Assembly (NCBI GenBank): GCA_964016885.1
Contig: OZ024748.1
Span: forward strand, 32,424,291 to 32,488,290
Source of the DNA: Eledone cirrhosa
Taxonomy: Eukaryota; Mollusca; Cephalopoda; Octopoda; Eledonidae
Length of the DNA stretch: 64,000 bases
Reading direction: 5' to 3'
Under the pieces are notes generated by a model. The model ran no database searches. It saw only the letters and a list, made by a program, of their open reading frames with translations, and was not told the DNA's origin. The position numbers were made by a program, and so were the translations under genes. Positions 39,933 to 54,170 of the stretch are shown one piece after another (the first letter of the stretch is position 1; every line of letters starts with the position of its first letter).

Positions 39933-42092
39933 ATATATTACACACTGCTAAAAGTAATACTATACTTCTAAACTGGTTTTATATTACACACTGTTAAAAG
40001 TAATACTATACTTCTAAACTGGTTATATATTACGCACTGCTAAAAGTAATATTATACTTCTAGACTGATTATATATTACATGCCGCCAAAAGTAATACAT
40101 TACTTCTAAACTGGTTATATATTGCACACTGATAAAAGTAATACCATACTTCTAAACTGGTTATATATTACACACTGCTAAAAGTAATACTATACTTCTA
40201 AACAGGTTATATATTACACACTGCTAAAAGTAATACTATACTTCTAAACAGGTTATATATTACACACTGCTAAAAGTAATACTATACTTCTAAACTGCTT
40301 ATATACTACATGCTTCTAAAAGTAAGATAATACTTCTAAACTGGTTATATATTACACACTGCTAAAAGTAATACTATACTTCTAAACTGGTTATATATTA
40401 CACACTGCTAAAAGTAATACTATACTACTAAACTGGTTATATATTGCACACTGCTAAAAGTAATGCTATACTTGTAAACAGGTTATATATTACACACTGC
40501 TAAAAGTAATACTATACTTCTAAACAGGTTATATATTACACACTGCTAAAGGTAATACTATACTTCTAAACAGGTTATATATTACACACTGCTAAAAGTA
40601 GTACTATACTTCTAAACTGGTTATATATTACACACTGCTAAAAGTAATACTATACCTCTAAACTGGTTATATATTACATGCTGCTAAAAGTAATACTATA
40701 CTTCTAGACTGGTTATATGTTACATACTGCTAAAAGTAATACTATACTTCTAGACTGGTTATATATTACATACTGCTAAAAGTAATACTATACTTCTAAA
40801 CGGGTTATATACTACATGCTGCTAAAAGTAATACTATACTTCTAAACTGGTTATATATTACACACTGCTAAAAGTAATACTATACTTCTAAACTAGTTAT
40901 ATATTACACACTGCTAAATGTAATACTATACTTCTAAACTGGTTATATATTACACACTGCTAAAAGTAATACTATACTTCTTAACTGGTTATATATTAGA
41001 TGCTGCTAAAAGTAATACTATACTTCTAAACTGCTTATATACTACATACTTCTAAAAGTAATATAATACTTCTAAACTCGTTATATATTACACACTGCTA
41101 AAAGTAATACTATACTGCTAAACTGGTTTTATATTACACACTGTTAAAAGTAATACTATACTTCTAAACTGGTTATATATTACGCACTGCTAAAAGTAAT
41201 ATTATACGTCTAGACTGATTATATATTACATGCCACCAAAAGTAATACATTACTTCTAAACTGGTTATATATTGCACACTGATAAAAGTAATACCATACT
41301 TCTAAACTGATTATATATTACACACTGCTAAAAGTAATACTATAATTCTAAACAGGTTATATATTACACACTGCTAAAAGTAATACTATACTTCTAAACA
41401 GGTTATATGTTACACACTGCTAAAAGTAATACTATACTTCTAAACTGCTTATATACTACATGCTTCTAAAAGTAATATAATACTTCTAAACTGGTTATAT
41501 ATTACACACTGCTAAAAGTAATACTATACTTCTAAACTGGTTATATATTACACAATGCTAAAAGTAATACTATACTACTAAACTGGTTATATATTGCACA
41601 CCGCTAAAAGTAATGCTATACTTGTAAACAGGTTATATATTACACACTGCTAAAAGTAATACTATACTTCTAAACAGGTTATACATTACACACTGCTAAA
41701 GGTAATACTATACTTCTAAACAGGTTATATATTACACACTGCTAAAAGTAATACTATACTTCTAAACAGGTTATATATTACACACTGCTAAAAGTAATAC
41801 TATACTTCTAAACAGGTTATATATTACACACTGCTAAAAGTAATACTATAACTCTAAACTGGTTATATATTACACACTGCTAAAAGTAATACTATACCTC
41901 TAAACTAGTTATATATTACACACTGCTAAAAGAAATACTATACTTCTAAACTGGTTATATGTTACATGCTGCTAAAAGTAATACTATACTTCTAAACTGG
42001 TTATATACTACATGCTTCCAAAAGTAATACTATACTTCTAAACTGGTTATATATTACACACTGCTAAAAGTAATACTATACCTCTAAACTGG
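39933..42092. repeat. 52-monomer tandem duplication, copy 2 (partly overlapping the next duplication)
   Basis: This copy matches 37541 on, until TACCTCTAAACTGG at 42081. It then jumps to the GTTGTATATTACATGC monomer that in copy 1 lies 138 bp further on, so three monomers were deleted. Markers after the deletion, such as TATATCACATACTG, show a shift of 2,254 bp (2,392 less 138). The same deletion occurs near 45210. Confidence 0.85.
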
Positions 42093-43740
42093 TTGTATAT
42101 TACATGCTGCTAAAAGTAATACTATACTTCTAGACTGGTTATATATCACATACTGCTAAATGTAATACTATACTTCTAAACTGGTTATATATTACACACT
42201 GCTAAAAGTAATACTATACTTCTAAACTGGTTATATATTACACACTGCTAAAAGTAGTTCTATACTTCTAAACTGGTTATATATTACATGCGGCTAAATG
42301 TAATACTATTCTTCTAAATTGGTTACATACTACATGCTTCTAAAAGTAATACTATAGTTCTAAACTGGTTATATATTACACACTGCTAAAAGTAACACTA
42401 TACCTCTAAACTGGTTGTATATTACATGCTGCTAAAAGTAATACTATACTTCTAAACTGGTTATATATTACACACTGCTAAAGGTAATACTATACTTCTA
42501 AACTGGTTATAAATTACACACTGTTAAAAGTAATACTATACTTCTAAACTGGTTATATACTACATGCTTCTAAATGTAATACTATACTTCTAAACTGCTT
42601 ATATACTACATGCTTCTAAAAGTAATATAATACTTCTAAACTGGTTATATATTACACACTGCTAAAAGTAATACTATACTTCTAAACTGGTTATATATTA
42701 CACACTGCTAAAAGTAATACTATACTTCTAAACTGCTTATATATTACACACCGCTAAAAGTAATACTATACTTCTAGACTGGTTATATATTACATACTGC
42801 TAAAAGTAATACTATACTTCTAAACTTGTTATATACTATATGCTTCTAAAAGTAATAATATACTTCTAAACTGGTTATATATTACACACTACTAAAAGTA
42901 ATAATATACTTCTAAACTGGTTATATATTACACACTGCTAAAAGTAATACTATACTTCTAAACTGGTTATATATTACACACTGCTAAAAGTGATACTATA
43001 CTTCTAAACTGGTTATATATTACACACTGCTAAAAGTAATACTATACCTCTAAACTGGCTATATATTACATGCTGCTAAAAGTAATACTATATTTCTAAA
43101 CGGGTTATATACTACATGCTGCTAAAAGTAATACTATACTTCTAAACTGATTATATATTACACACTGCTAAAAGCAATACTATACTTCTAAACTAGTTAT
43201 ATATTACATGCTGCTAAATGTAATACTATAATTCTTAACTGGTTATATATTACAAATGGCTAAAAGTAATACTATACTTCTAAACTGGTTATATATTACA
43301 AACTACTAAAAGTAATACTATACTTCTAAACTGGTTATATATTACACGCTGCTAAAAGTAATACTATACTTCTAAACTGCTTATATACTACATGCTTCTT
43401 AAAAGTAAAATAATACTTCTAAACTGGTTATATGTTACACACTGTTAAAAGAAATAATATACCTCTAAACTGGTTATATATTAGATGCTGCTAAATGTAA
43501 TACTATACTTCTAAACTGGTTATATGTTACGCACTGCTAAAAGTAATACTATACTTCTAAATTAGGTATATATTACACACTGCTAAAAGTAATAGTATAC
43601 CTCTAAACTGGTTATATATTACACACTTCTAAAAGTAATACTATACTTCTAGACAGGTTATATATTACATACTGCTAAACGTAATACTATACTTCTAAAT
43701 TAGGTATATATTACACACTGCTAAAAGTAATACTATACTT
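40612..43740. repeat. 68-monomer (3,129-bp) tandem duplication, copy 1
   Basis: This is followed without a gap by a second copy shifted by 3,129 bp, which is 68 x 46 plus the extra T of GCTTCTTAAAAG (43394 and 46523). Other paired markers are GCCACCAAAAG (41232 and 44361), TATATTTCTAAACGGG (near 43090 and 46219) and the 138 bp deletion (42081 and 45210). I saw no difference in the stretches compared, which makes this the youngest-looking large duplication in the window. Confidence 0.88.
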
Positions 43741-46700
43741 CTAAACTGGTTATATATTACACACTGCTAAAAGTAATACTATACCTCTAAACTGGTTATA
43801 TATTACATGCTGCTAAAAGTAATACTATACTTCTAGACTGGTTATATGTTACATACTGCTAAAAGTAATACTATACTTCTAGACTGGTTATATATTACAT
43901 ACTGCTAAAAGTAATACTATACTTCTAAACGGGTTATATACTACATGCTGCTAAAAGTAATACTATACTTCTAAACTGGTTATATATTACACACTGCTAA
44001 AAGTAATACTATACTTCTAAACTAGTTATATATTACACACTGCTAAATGTAATACTATACTTCTAAACTGGTTATATATTACACACTGCTAAAAGTAATA
44101 CTATACTTCTTAACTGGTTATATATTAGATGCTGCTAAAAGTAATACTATACTTCTAAACTGCTTATATACTACATACTTCTAAAAGTAATATAATACTT
44201 CTAAACTCGTTATATATTACACACTGCTAAAAGTAATACTATACTGCTAAACTGGTTTTATATTACACACTGTTAAAAGTAATACTATACTTCTAAACTG
44301 GTTATATATTACGCACTGCTAAAAGTAATATTATACGTCTAGACTGATTATATATTACATGCCACCAAAAGTAATACATTACTTCTAAACTGGTTATATA
44401 TTGCACACTGATAAAAGTAATACCATACTTCTAAACTGATTATATATTACACACTGCTAAAAGTAATACTATAATTCTAAACAGGTTATATATTACACAC
44501 TGCTAAAAGTAATACTATACTTCTAAACAGGTTATATGTTACACACTGCTAAAAGTAATACTATACTTCTAAACTGCTTATATACTACATGCTTCTAAAA
44601 GTAATATAATACTTCTAAACTGGTTATATATTACACACTGCTAAAAGTAATACTATACTTCTAAACTGGTTATATATTACACAATGCTAAAAGTAATACT
44701 ATACTACTAAACTGGTTATATATTGCACACCGCTAAAAGTAATGCTATACTTGTAAACAGGTTATATATTACACACTGCTAAAAGTAATACTATACTTCT
44801 AAACAGGTTATACATTACACACTGCTAAAGGTAATACTATACTTCTAAACAGGTTATATATTACACACTGCTAAAAGTAATACTATACTTCTAAACAGGT
44901 TATATATTACACACTGCTAAAAGTAATACTATACTTCTAAACAGGTTATATATTACACACTGCTAAAAGTAATACTATAACTCTAAACTGGTTATATATT
45001 ACACACTGCTAAAAGTAATACTATACCTCTAAACTAGTTATATATTACACACTGCTAAAAGAAATACTATACTTCTAAACTGGTTATATGTTACATGCTG
45101 CTAAAAGTAATACTATACTTCTAAACTGGTTATATACTACATGCTTCCAAAAGTAATACTATACTTCTAAACTGGTTATATATTACACACTGCTAAAAGT
45201 AATACTATACCTCTAAACTGGTTGTATATTACATGCTGCTAAAAGTAATACTATACTTCTAGACTGGTTATATATCACATACTGCTAAATGTAATACTAT
45301 ACTTCTAAACTGGTTATATATTACACACTGCTAAAAGTAATACTATACTTCTAAACTGGTTATATATTACACACTGCTAAAAGTAGTTCTATACTTCTAA
45401 ACTGGTTATATATTACATGCGGCTAAATGTAATACTATTCTTCTAAATTGGTTACATACTACATGCTTCTAAAAGTAATACTATAGTTCTAAACTGGTTA
45501 TATATTACACACTGCTAAAAGTAACACTATACCTCTAAACTGGTTGTATATTACATGCTGCTAAAAGTAATACTATACTTCTAAACTGGTTATATATTAC
45601 ACACTGCTAAAGGTAATACTATACTTCTAAACTGGTTATAAATTACACACTGTTAAAAGTAATACTATACTTCTAAACTGGTTATATACTACATGCTTCT
45701 AAATGTAATACTATACTTCTAAACTGCTTATATACTACATGCTTCTAAAAGTAATATAATACTTCTAAACTGGTTATATATTACACACTGCTAAAAGTAA
45801 TACTATACTTCTAAACTGGTTATATATTACACACTGCTAAAAGTAATACTATACTTCTAAACTGCTTATATATTACACACCGCTAAAAGTAATACTATAC
45901 TTCTAGACTGGTTATATATTACATACTGCTAAAAGTAATACTATACTTCTAAACTTGTTATATACTATATGCTTCTAAAAGTAATAATATACTTCTAAAC
46001 TGGTTATATATTACACACTACTAAAAGTAATAATATACTTCTAAACTGGTTATATATTACACACTGCTAAAAGTAATACTATACTTCTAAACTGGTTATA
46101 TATTACACACTGCTAAAAGTGATACTATACTTCTAAACTGGTTATATATTACACACTGCTAAAAGTAATACTATACCTCTAAACTGGCTATATATTACAT
46201 GCTGCTAAAAGTAATACTATATTTCTAAACGGGTTATATACTACATGCTGCTAAAAGTAATACTATACTTCTAAACTGATTATATATTACACACTGCTAA
46301 AAGCAATACTATACTTCTAAACTAGTTATATATTACATGCTGCTAAATGTAATACTATAATTCTTAACTGGTTATATATTACAAATGGCTAAAAGTAATA
46401 CTATACTTCTAAACTGGTTATATATTACAAACTACTAAAAGTAATACTATACTTCTAAACTGGTTATATATTACACGCTGCTAAAAGTAATACTATACTT
46501 CTAAACTGCTTATATACTACATGCTTCTTAAAAGTAAAATAATACTTCTAAACTGGTTATATGTTACACACTGTTAAAAGAAATAATATACCTCTAAACT
46601 GGTTATATATTAGATGCTGCTAAATGTAATACTATACTTCTAAACTGGTTATATGTTACGCACTGCTAAAAGTAATACTATACTTCTAAATTAGGTATAT

Positions 46701-46869
46701 ATTACACACTGCTAAAAGTAATAGTATACCTCTAAACTGGTTATATATTACACACTTCTAAAAGTAATACTATACTTCTAGACAGGTTATATATTACATA
46801 CTGCTAAACGTAATACTATACTTCTAAATTAGGTATATATTACACACTGCTAAAAGTAATACTATACTT
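43741..46869. repeat. 68-monomer (3,129-bp) tandem duplication, copy 2
   Basis: The junction at about 43741 joins the monomer after the ATTAGG monomer to a CACACTGCTAAAAG/TACCTC monomer. In the continuation past 46869 the same place reads GCTAAAGGTAAT, the normal successor seen in block E. The copy therefore ends at about 46870-46894. Confidence 0.88.
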
Positions 46870-46979
46870 CTAAACTGGTTATATATTACACACTGCTAAA
46901 GGTAATACTATACTTCTAAACTGGTTATATATTACACTCTGTTAAAAGTAATACTATATTTCTAAACTGGTTAAATATT

Positions 46980-47665
46980 GCACACTGGTAAAAGTAATAC
47001 TATACTTCTAAACTGGTTATATATTACATGCTACTAAATGTAATACTATACTTCTAAATTGGTTATATACTACATGCTTCTAAAAGTAATACTATACTTC
47101 TAAACTGGTTATATATTACACACTGCTAAAAGTAACACTATACTACTAAACTGGTTATATATTACACACTGCTAAAAGTAACACTATACTACTAAACTGG
47201 TTGTATATTACATGCTGCTAAAAGTAATATTATACTTCTAAACTGGTTATATATTACACATTTCTAAAAGTAATACTATACTTCTAGACAGGTTATATAT
47301 TACACACTGCTAAATTTAATACTATACTTCTCTAACTGGTTATATATTACACACTGCTAAAAGTAATACTATACTTCTAAACTGGTTATATATTACACAC
47401 TGCTAAAAGTAATACTAGACCTCTTAACTGGTTATATATTACACACTGCTAAAAGTAATACTATACCTCTTAACTGGTTATATATTAGATGCTGCTAAAA
47501 GTAATACTATACTTCTAAATTAGGTATATATTACACACTGCTAAAAGTAATACTATACTTCTAAACAGCTTATATATTACACACTGCTAAAGGTAATACT
47601 ATACTTCTAAACTGGTTATATATTACACACTGTTAAAACTAATACTATACTTCTATACTGGTTAT
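46980..47665. repeat. AACACTATACTACTAAAC segment, copy 1
   Basis: This is a transition out of the block E order into a different succession. It holds two monomers ending AACACTATACTACTAA, then GTTGTAT, CACATTTCTAAAAG, a 47 bp monomer with TTCTCTAACTGG (near 47330), and two monomers with CTCTTAACTGG. The same order recurs from about 58656 and from about 63349. AACAC at 47134 and 58726 are 11,592 bp apart (252 x 46). Confidence 0.82.
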
Positions 47666-47689
47666 ATACTACATGCTTCTAAATGTAAT

Positions 47690-49839
47690 ACTATAGTTCT
47701 AAACTGGTTATATATTACACACTGCTAAAAGTAATACTATACTTCTAAACTGGTTATGTATTACACTCTGCTAAAGGTAATACTATACTTCTAAACTGGT
47801 TATATATTACACACTGTTAAAAGTAATACTATACTTCTAAACTGGTTATATATTAGACACTGTTAAAAGTAATACTATACTTCTAAACTGGTTATATACT
47901 ACATACTTCTAAAAGTAATATAATACTTCTAAACTCGTTATATATTACACACTGCTAAAAGTAATACTATACTTCTAAACTGGTTGTATATTACATGCTG
48001 CTAAAAGTAATACTATACTTCTAAACTGGTTATATATTACACACTGCTAAAAGTAATACTATACTTCGAAACTGGTTATACATTACACACTGCTAAAAGT
48101 GACACTATACTTCTAAACTTGTTATATACTATATGCTTCTAAAAGTAATAATATACTTCTAAACAGGTTATATATTACACACTGCTAAACGTAATACTTT
48201 AACTCTAAACCGGTTATATATTACACACCGCTAAATGTAATACTATACTTCTAAACTGGTTATATATTACACACTGCTAAAAGTAATACTATACTTCGAA
48301 ACTGGTTATATATTACACACTGCTAAAAGTGACACTATACTTCTAAACTAGTTATATACGACATACTGCTAAAAGTAATACTATACTTCTAAACTGGTTA
48401 TATACTACACGCTGCTAAATGTAATACTATACTTCTTAACTGGTTATATATTACACACTGCTAAAAGTAATACTATAACTCTAAACTGGTTATATATTAC
48501 ACACTGCTAAAAGTAATACTATACTTCTAAACAGGTTGTATATTACATGCTGCTAAAAGTAATACTATACTTCTAAACTGGTTATATATTACACACTGCT
48601 AAAGGTAATACTATACTTCTAAACTGGTTATATATTACACACTGTTAAAAGTAATACTATACTTCTAAACTGGTTATATATTACACACTGCTGAAAGTAA
48701 TACTATACTTCTAAACTGCTTATATACTACATGCTCCTAAAAGTAATACTATACTTCTAAACTGGTTATATATTACACACTGCTAAAAGTAATACTATAC
48801 TTCTAAACTGGTTATATATTACACACTGTTAAAAGTAATACTATACTTCTAAACTGGTTATATATTACACCATGCTAAAAGTAATACTATACCTCTTAAC
48901 TGGTTATATATTAGATGCTGCTAAAAGTAATACTATAATTCTAAACTGGTTATATATTACACACTGCTACAAGTAATACTATACTTCTGAAATGCTTATA
49001 TATTACACACTGCTAAAGGTAATACTATACTTCTAAACTGGTTATATATTAGACACTGTTAAAAGTAATACTATACTTCTAAACAGATTATATATAACAT
49101 GCCGCTAAAAGTAATACATTACTTCTAAACTGGTTATATATTACACACTGATAAAAGTAATACTATACTTCTAAATTAGGTATATATTACACACTGCTAA
49201 AAGTAATATTATACTTCTAAACAGGTTATATATTACACACTGCTAAACGTAATACTTTAATTCTAAACCGGTTATATATTACACACTGCTAAATGTAATA
49301 CTATACTTCTAAACTGGTTATATATTACACACTGCTAAAAGTAATACTATACTTCGAAACTGGTTATATATTACACACTGCTAAAAGTAATACTATACTT
49401 CTATACTGGTTATATATTACATGCTGCTAAAAGTGATACTTTACTTCTAAACTGGTTATAATCTACATGCTTCTAAAAGTAATAATATACTTCTAAACTG
49501 GTTATATATTACACACTACTAAAAGTAATACTATACTTCTAAACTGGTTATATGTTACACACTGCTAAAAGTAATACTATAATTCTAAACTTGTTATATA
49601 CTACACACTGCTAAAAGTGATACTATACTTCTAAACAGGTTATATATTACACACTGCTAAAAGTAATACTATACCTCTAAACTGGTTATATATTACATGC
49701 TGCTAAAAGCAATACTGTATTTCTAAACTTGTTATATATTACACACTGCTAAAACCAATACAATACTTCTAAACTAGTTATATATTACACACTGCTAAAA
49801 GTAACACTATACCTCTAAACTGGTTGTATATTACATGCT
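47690..49839. repeat. 71-monomer-shift duplication, copy 1
   Basis: This segment recurs at 50956-53059 with a shift of 3,266 bp (71 x 46). TATAGTTCTAAAC is at 47692 and 50958, and CTGAAATGC at 48987 and 52253. It contains a distinct monomer subfamily: AAACCGG, AAACGTAATACTTTAA, CTTCGAAACTGG, GTGACACTATAC, TATACGACATACTG and GGTTATAATCTAC. These are absent from the first 47 kb and define a separate neighbourhood of the array. Confidence 0.85.
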
Positions 49840-50076
49840 TCTAAAAGTAAAATAATACTTCTAAACTGGTTATATATTACACACTGCTAAAAGTAATACT
49901 ATACTTCTAAACTAGTTATATACTACATGCTGCTAAAAGTAATACTATACTGCTAAACTGGTTATATACTACATGCTGCTAAAAGTAATACTATACTTCT
50001 AAACTGCTTATATACTACATGCTTCTAAAAGTAAAATAATACTTCTAAACTAGTTATATATTACACACTGATAAAA

Positions 50077-50960
50077 GTAATACTATACTTCTAAACTGAT
50101 TATATATTACACACTGTTAAAATTAATACTATACTTCTAAACTGGTTATATATTACACACTGCTAAAAGTAATACTATACCTCTAAACTGCTTATATATT
50201 ACACACTGCTAAAATTAATACTATACTTCTAAACTGGTTATATATTACACGCTGCTAAAATAATACTATACTTCTTAATTGGTTATATATTACACACTAC
50301 TAAAAGTAATACTATACTTCTAAACTGGTTATATATTACACACTGCTAAAAGTAATACTATACTTCTAAAGTGGTTATATATTACGCACTGCTAAAATTA
50401 ATATTATACTTCTAGACTGATTATATATTAGATTGCCGCTAAAAGTAATACCATACTTCTAAACTGGTTATATATTACATGCTGCTAAAAGTGGTACTAT
50501 ACTCCTAAACTGCTTAAATACTACATGCTTCTAAAAGTAATATAATACTTCTAAACTGGTTATATATTACACACTGCTAAAAGTAATACTATACTACTAA
50601 ACTGGTTATATATTGCACACTGCTAAAAGTAATACTATACCTCTAAACTGGTTATATATTACACACTACTAAAAGTAATACTATACTTCTAAACTGGTTA
50701 TATATTACACACTGCTAAAAGTAATACTTTACTACTAAACTGGTTATATATTGCACACTGCTAAAAGTAATACTATACTTCTAAACTGGTTATATATTAC
50801 ACATTGCTAAAAGTAATACTATACCTCTAAACTGGTTATATATTACATGCTGCTAAAAGTAATACTATACTTCTAGACTGGTTATATGTTACATACTGCT
50901 AAAAGTAATACTATACTTCTAGACTGGTTACATATTACATACTGCTAAAAGTAATACTAT
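50077..50960. repeat. 89-monomer-shift duplication, copy 1
   Basis: This is a stretch of the 48-mer HOR order (TGATTATAT/TGTTAAAATT through the two CTAGACTGG monomers) embedded in region 4. It recurs at 54171-55054, shifted by 4,094 bp (89 x 46). Two private indels confirm common origin: a one-base loss in GCTAAAATAATAC (50251 and 54345) and a one-base gain in TTAGATTGCCGC (near 50429 and 54523). Its position inside a different subfamily indicates long-range exchange with region 1-type sequence. Confidence 0.87.
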
Positions 50961-53059
50961 AGTTCTAAACTGGTTATATATTACACACTGCTAAAAGTAA
51001 TACTATACTTCTAAACTGGTTATATATTACACTCTGCTAAAGGTAATACTATACTTCTAAACTGGTTATATATTACACACTGTTAAAAGTAATACTATAC
51101 TTCTAAACTGGTTATATATTAGACACTGTTAAAAGTAATACTATACTTCTAAACTGGTTATATACTACATACTTCTAAAAGTAATATAATACTTCTAAAC
51201 TCGTTATATATTACACACTGCTAAAAGTAATACTATACTTCTAAACTGGTTGTATATTACATGCTGCTAAAAGTAATACTATACTTCTAAACTGGTTATA
51301 TATTACACACTGCTAAAAGTAATACTATACTTCGAAACTGGTTATATATTACACACTGCTAAAAGTGACACTATACTTCTAAACTTGTTATATACTATAT
51401 GCTTCTAAAAGTAATAATATACTTCTAAACAGGTTATATATTACACACTGCTAAACGTAATACTTTAACTCTAAACCGGTTATATATTACACACCGCTAA
51501 ATGTAATACTATACTTCTAAACTGGTTATATATTACACACTGCTAAAAGTAATACTATACTTCCAAACTGGTTATATATTACACACTGCTAAAAGTGACA
51601 CTATACTTCTAAACTAGTTATATACGACATACTGCTAAAAGTAATACTATACTTCTAAACTGGTTATATACTACACGCTGCTAAATGTAATACTATACTT
51701 CTTAACTGGTTATATATTACACACTGCTAAAAGTAATACTATAACTCTAAACTGGTTATATATTACACACTGCTAAAAGTAATACTATACTTCTAAACAG
51801 GTTGTATATTACATGCTGCTAAAAGTAATACTATACTTCTAAACTGGTTATATATTACACACTGCTAAAGGTAATACTATACTTCTAAACTGGTTATATA
51901 TTACACACTGTTAAAAGTAATACTATACTTCTAAACTGGTTATATATTACACACTGCTGAAAGTAATACTATACTTCTAAACTGCTTATATACTACATGC
52001 TCCTAAAAGTAATACTATACTTCTAAACTGGTTATATATTACACACTGCTAAAAGTAATACTATACTTCTAAACTGGTTATATATTACACACTGTTAAAA
52101 GTAATACTATACTTCTAAACTGGTTATATATTACACCATGCTAAAAGTAATACTATACCTCTTAACTGGTTATATATTAGATGCTGCTAAAAGTAATACT
52201 ATAATTCTAAACTGGTTATATATTACACACTGCTACAAGTAATACTATACTTCTGAAATGCTTATATATTACACACTGCTAAAGGTAATACTATACTTCT
52301 AAACTGGTTATATATTAGACACTGTTAAAAGTAATACTATACTTCTAAACAGATTATATATAACATGCCACTAAAAGTAATACATTACTTCTAAACTGGT
52401 TATATATTACACACTGATAAAAGTAATACTATACTTCTAAATTAGGTATATATTACACACTGCTAAAAGTAATATTATACTTCTAAACAGGTTATATATT
52501 ACACACTGCTAAACGTAATACTTTAATTCTAAACCGGTTATATATTACACACTGCTAAATGTAATACTATACTTCTAAACTGGTTATATATTACACACTG
52601 CTAAAAGTAATACTATACTTCTATACTGGTTATATATTACATGCTGCTAAAAGTGATACTTTACTTCTAAACTGGTTATAATCTACATGCTTCTAAAAGT
52701 AATAATATACTTCTAAACTGGTTATATATTACACACTACTAAAAGTAATACTATACTTCTAAACTGGTTATATGTTACACACTGCTAAAAGTAATACTAT
52801 AATTCTAAACTTGTTATATACTACACACTGCTAAAAGTGATACTATACTTCTAAACAGGTTATATATTACACAGTGCTAAAAGTAATACTATACCTCTAA
52901 ACTGGTTATATATTACATGCTGCTAAAAGTAATACTGTATTTCTAAACTTGTTATATATTACACACTGCTAAAACCAATACAATACTTCTAAACTAGTTA
53001 TATATTACACACTGCTAAAAGTAACACTATACCTCTAAACTGGTTGTATATTACATGCT
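50956..53059. repeat. 71-monomer-shift duplication, copy 2
   Basis: This is the second copy of 47690-49839. It has lost one whole monomer: near 52600 the monomer ending CTTCGAAACTGG that precedes the CTTCTATACTGG monomer is missing. Markers beyond it shift by 3,220 instead of 3,266 bp. Another difference is GCCACTAAAAG near 52367 where copy 1 has GCCGCTAAAAG near 49093, a CpG-to-CpA change. Confidence 0.85.
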
Positions 53060-54170
53060 GCTAAAAGTAATACTATACTTCCAAACTGGTTATATATTAC
53101 ACTCTGCTAAAAGTAATACTATACTTCTAAACTGCTTATATACTACATGCTTCTAAAAGTAAAATAATACTTCTAAACTGGTTATATATTACACACTGCT
53201 AAAAGTAATACTATACTTCTAAACTGGTTATATATTACAAACTGCTAAAAGTAATACTACACTTCTAAACTGGTTATATATTAGACACTGCCAAAAGTAA
53301 TACTATACTTCTTAACTGCCTATATATTACACACTACTAAAAGCAATACTATACTTCTAAACTGGTTATATATTACACACTGCTAAAAGTAATTCTATAC
53401 TTCTAAACTGCTTATATACTACATGCTTCTAAAAGTAACATAATACTTCTAAACTGGTTATATATTACACACTGCTAAAAGTAATACTATACTTCTAAAC
53501 TAGTTATATACTACATGCTGCTAAAAGTAATACTATACTGCTAAACTGGTTATATACTACATGCTGCTAAAAGTAATACTATACTTCTAAACTGCTTATA
53601 TACTACATGCTTCTAAAAGTAAAATAATACTTCTAAACTGGTTATATATTACACACTGATAAAAGTAATACTATACTTCTAAACTGGTTATATATTACAA
53701 ACTGCTAAAAGTAATACTACACTTCTAAACTGGTTATATATTAGACACTGCCAAAAGTAATACTATACTTCTTAACTGGCTATATATTACACAATACTAA
53801 AAGTAATACTATACTTCTAAACTGGTTATATATTACACACTGCTAAAAGTAATACTATACTTCTAAACTGCTTATATACTACATGCTTCTAAAAGTAAAA
53901 TAATACTTCTAAACTGGTTATATATTACACACTGCTAAAAGTAATACTATACTTCTAAACTGGTTATATACTACATGCTGCTAAAAGTAATACTATACTT
54001 CTTAACTGGCTATATATTACACACTACTAAAAGTAATACTATACTTCTAAACTGGTTATATATTACACACTGCTAAAAGTAATACTATACTTCTAAACGG
54101 GTTAAATACTACATGCTGCTAAAAGTAATACTATACTTCTAAACTGGTTATATATTAAACACTGCTAAAT
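53060..54170. repeat. Short-period segment with a 10-monomer duplication
   Basis: The pair TAATACTACACTTC plus TTAGACACTGCCAAAAG occurs at 53251-53295 and 53711-53755, 460 bp apart (10 x 46). Between them GCTTATATACTACATGCTTCT/GTAAAATAATAC monomers recur every few hundred bases. The same monomer pair is found again at 61347 and 61853 (506 bp, 11 x 46), so this is a mobile neighbourhood of short local duplications. Confidence 0.78.

Noticed and set aside
48291..48310. CENP-B box in the CTTCGAAACTGG monomers
   Set aside because: Only the TTCG part matches. The required central A and the CGGG end are absent (the sequence continues TGGTTAT). The ACGGG monomers lack TTCG in the right place.
50251..50265. 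Frame or period break at GCTAAAATAATAC as a boundary of the array
   Set aside because: It is a one-base deletion, balanced by a one-base gain about 180 bp later, and both are copied at 54345-54530. The array continues unchanged.
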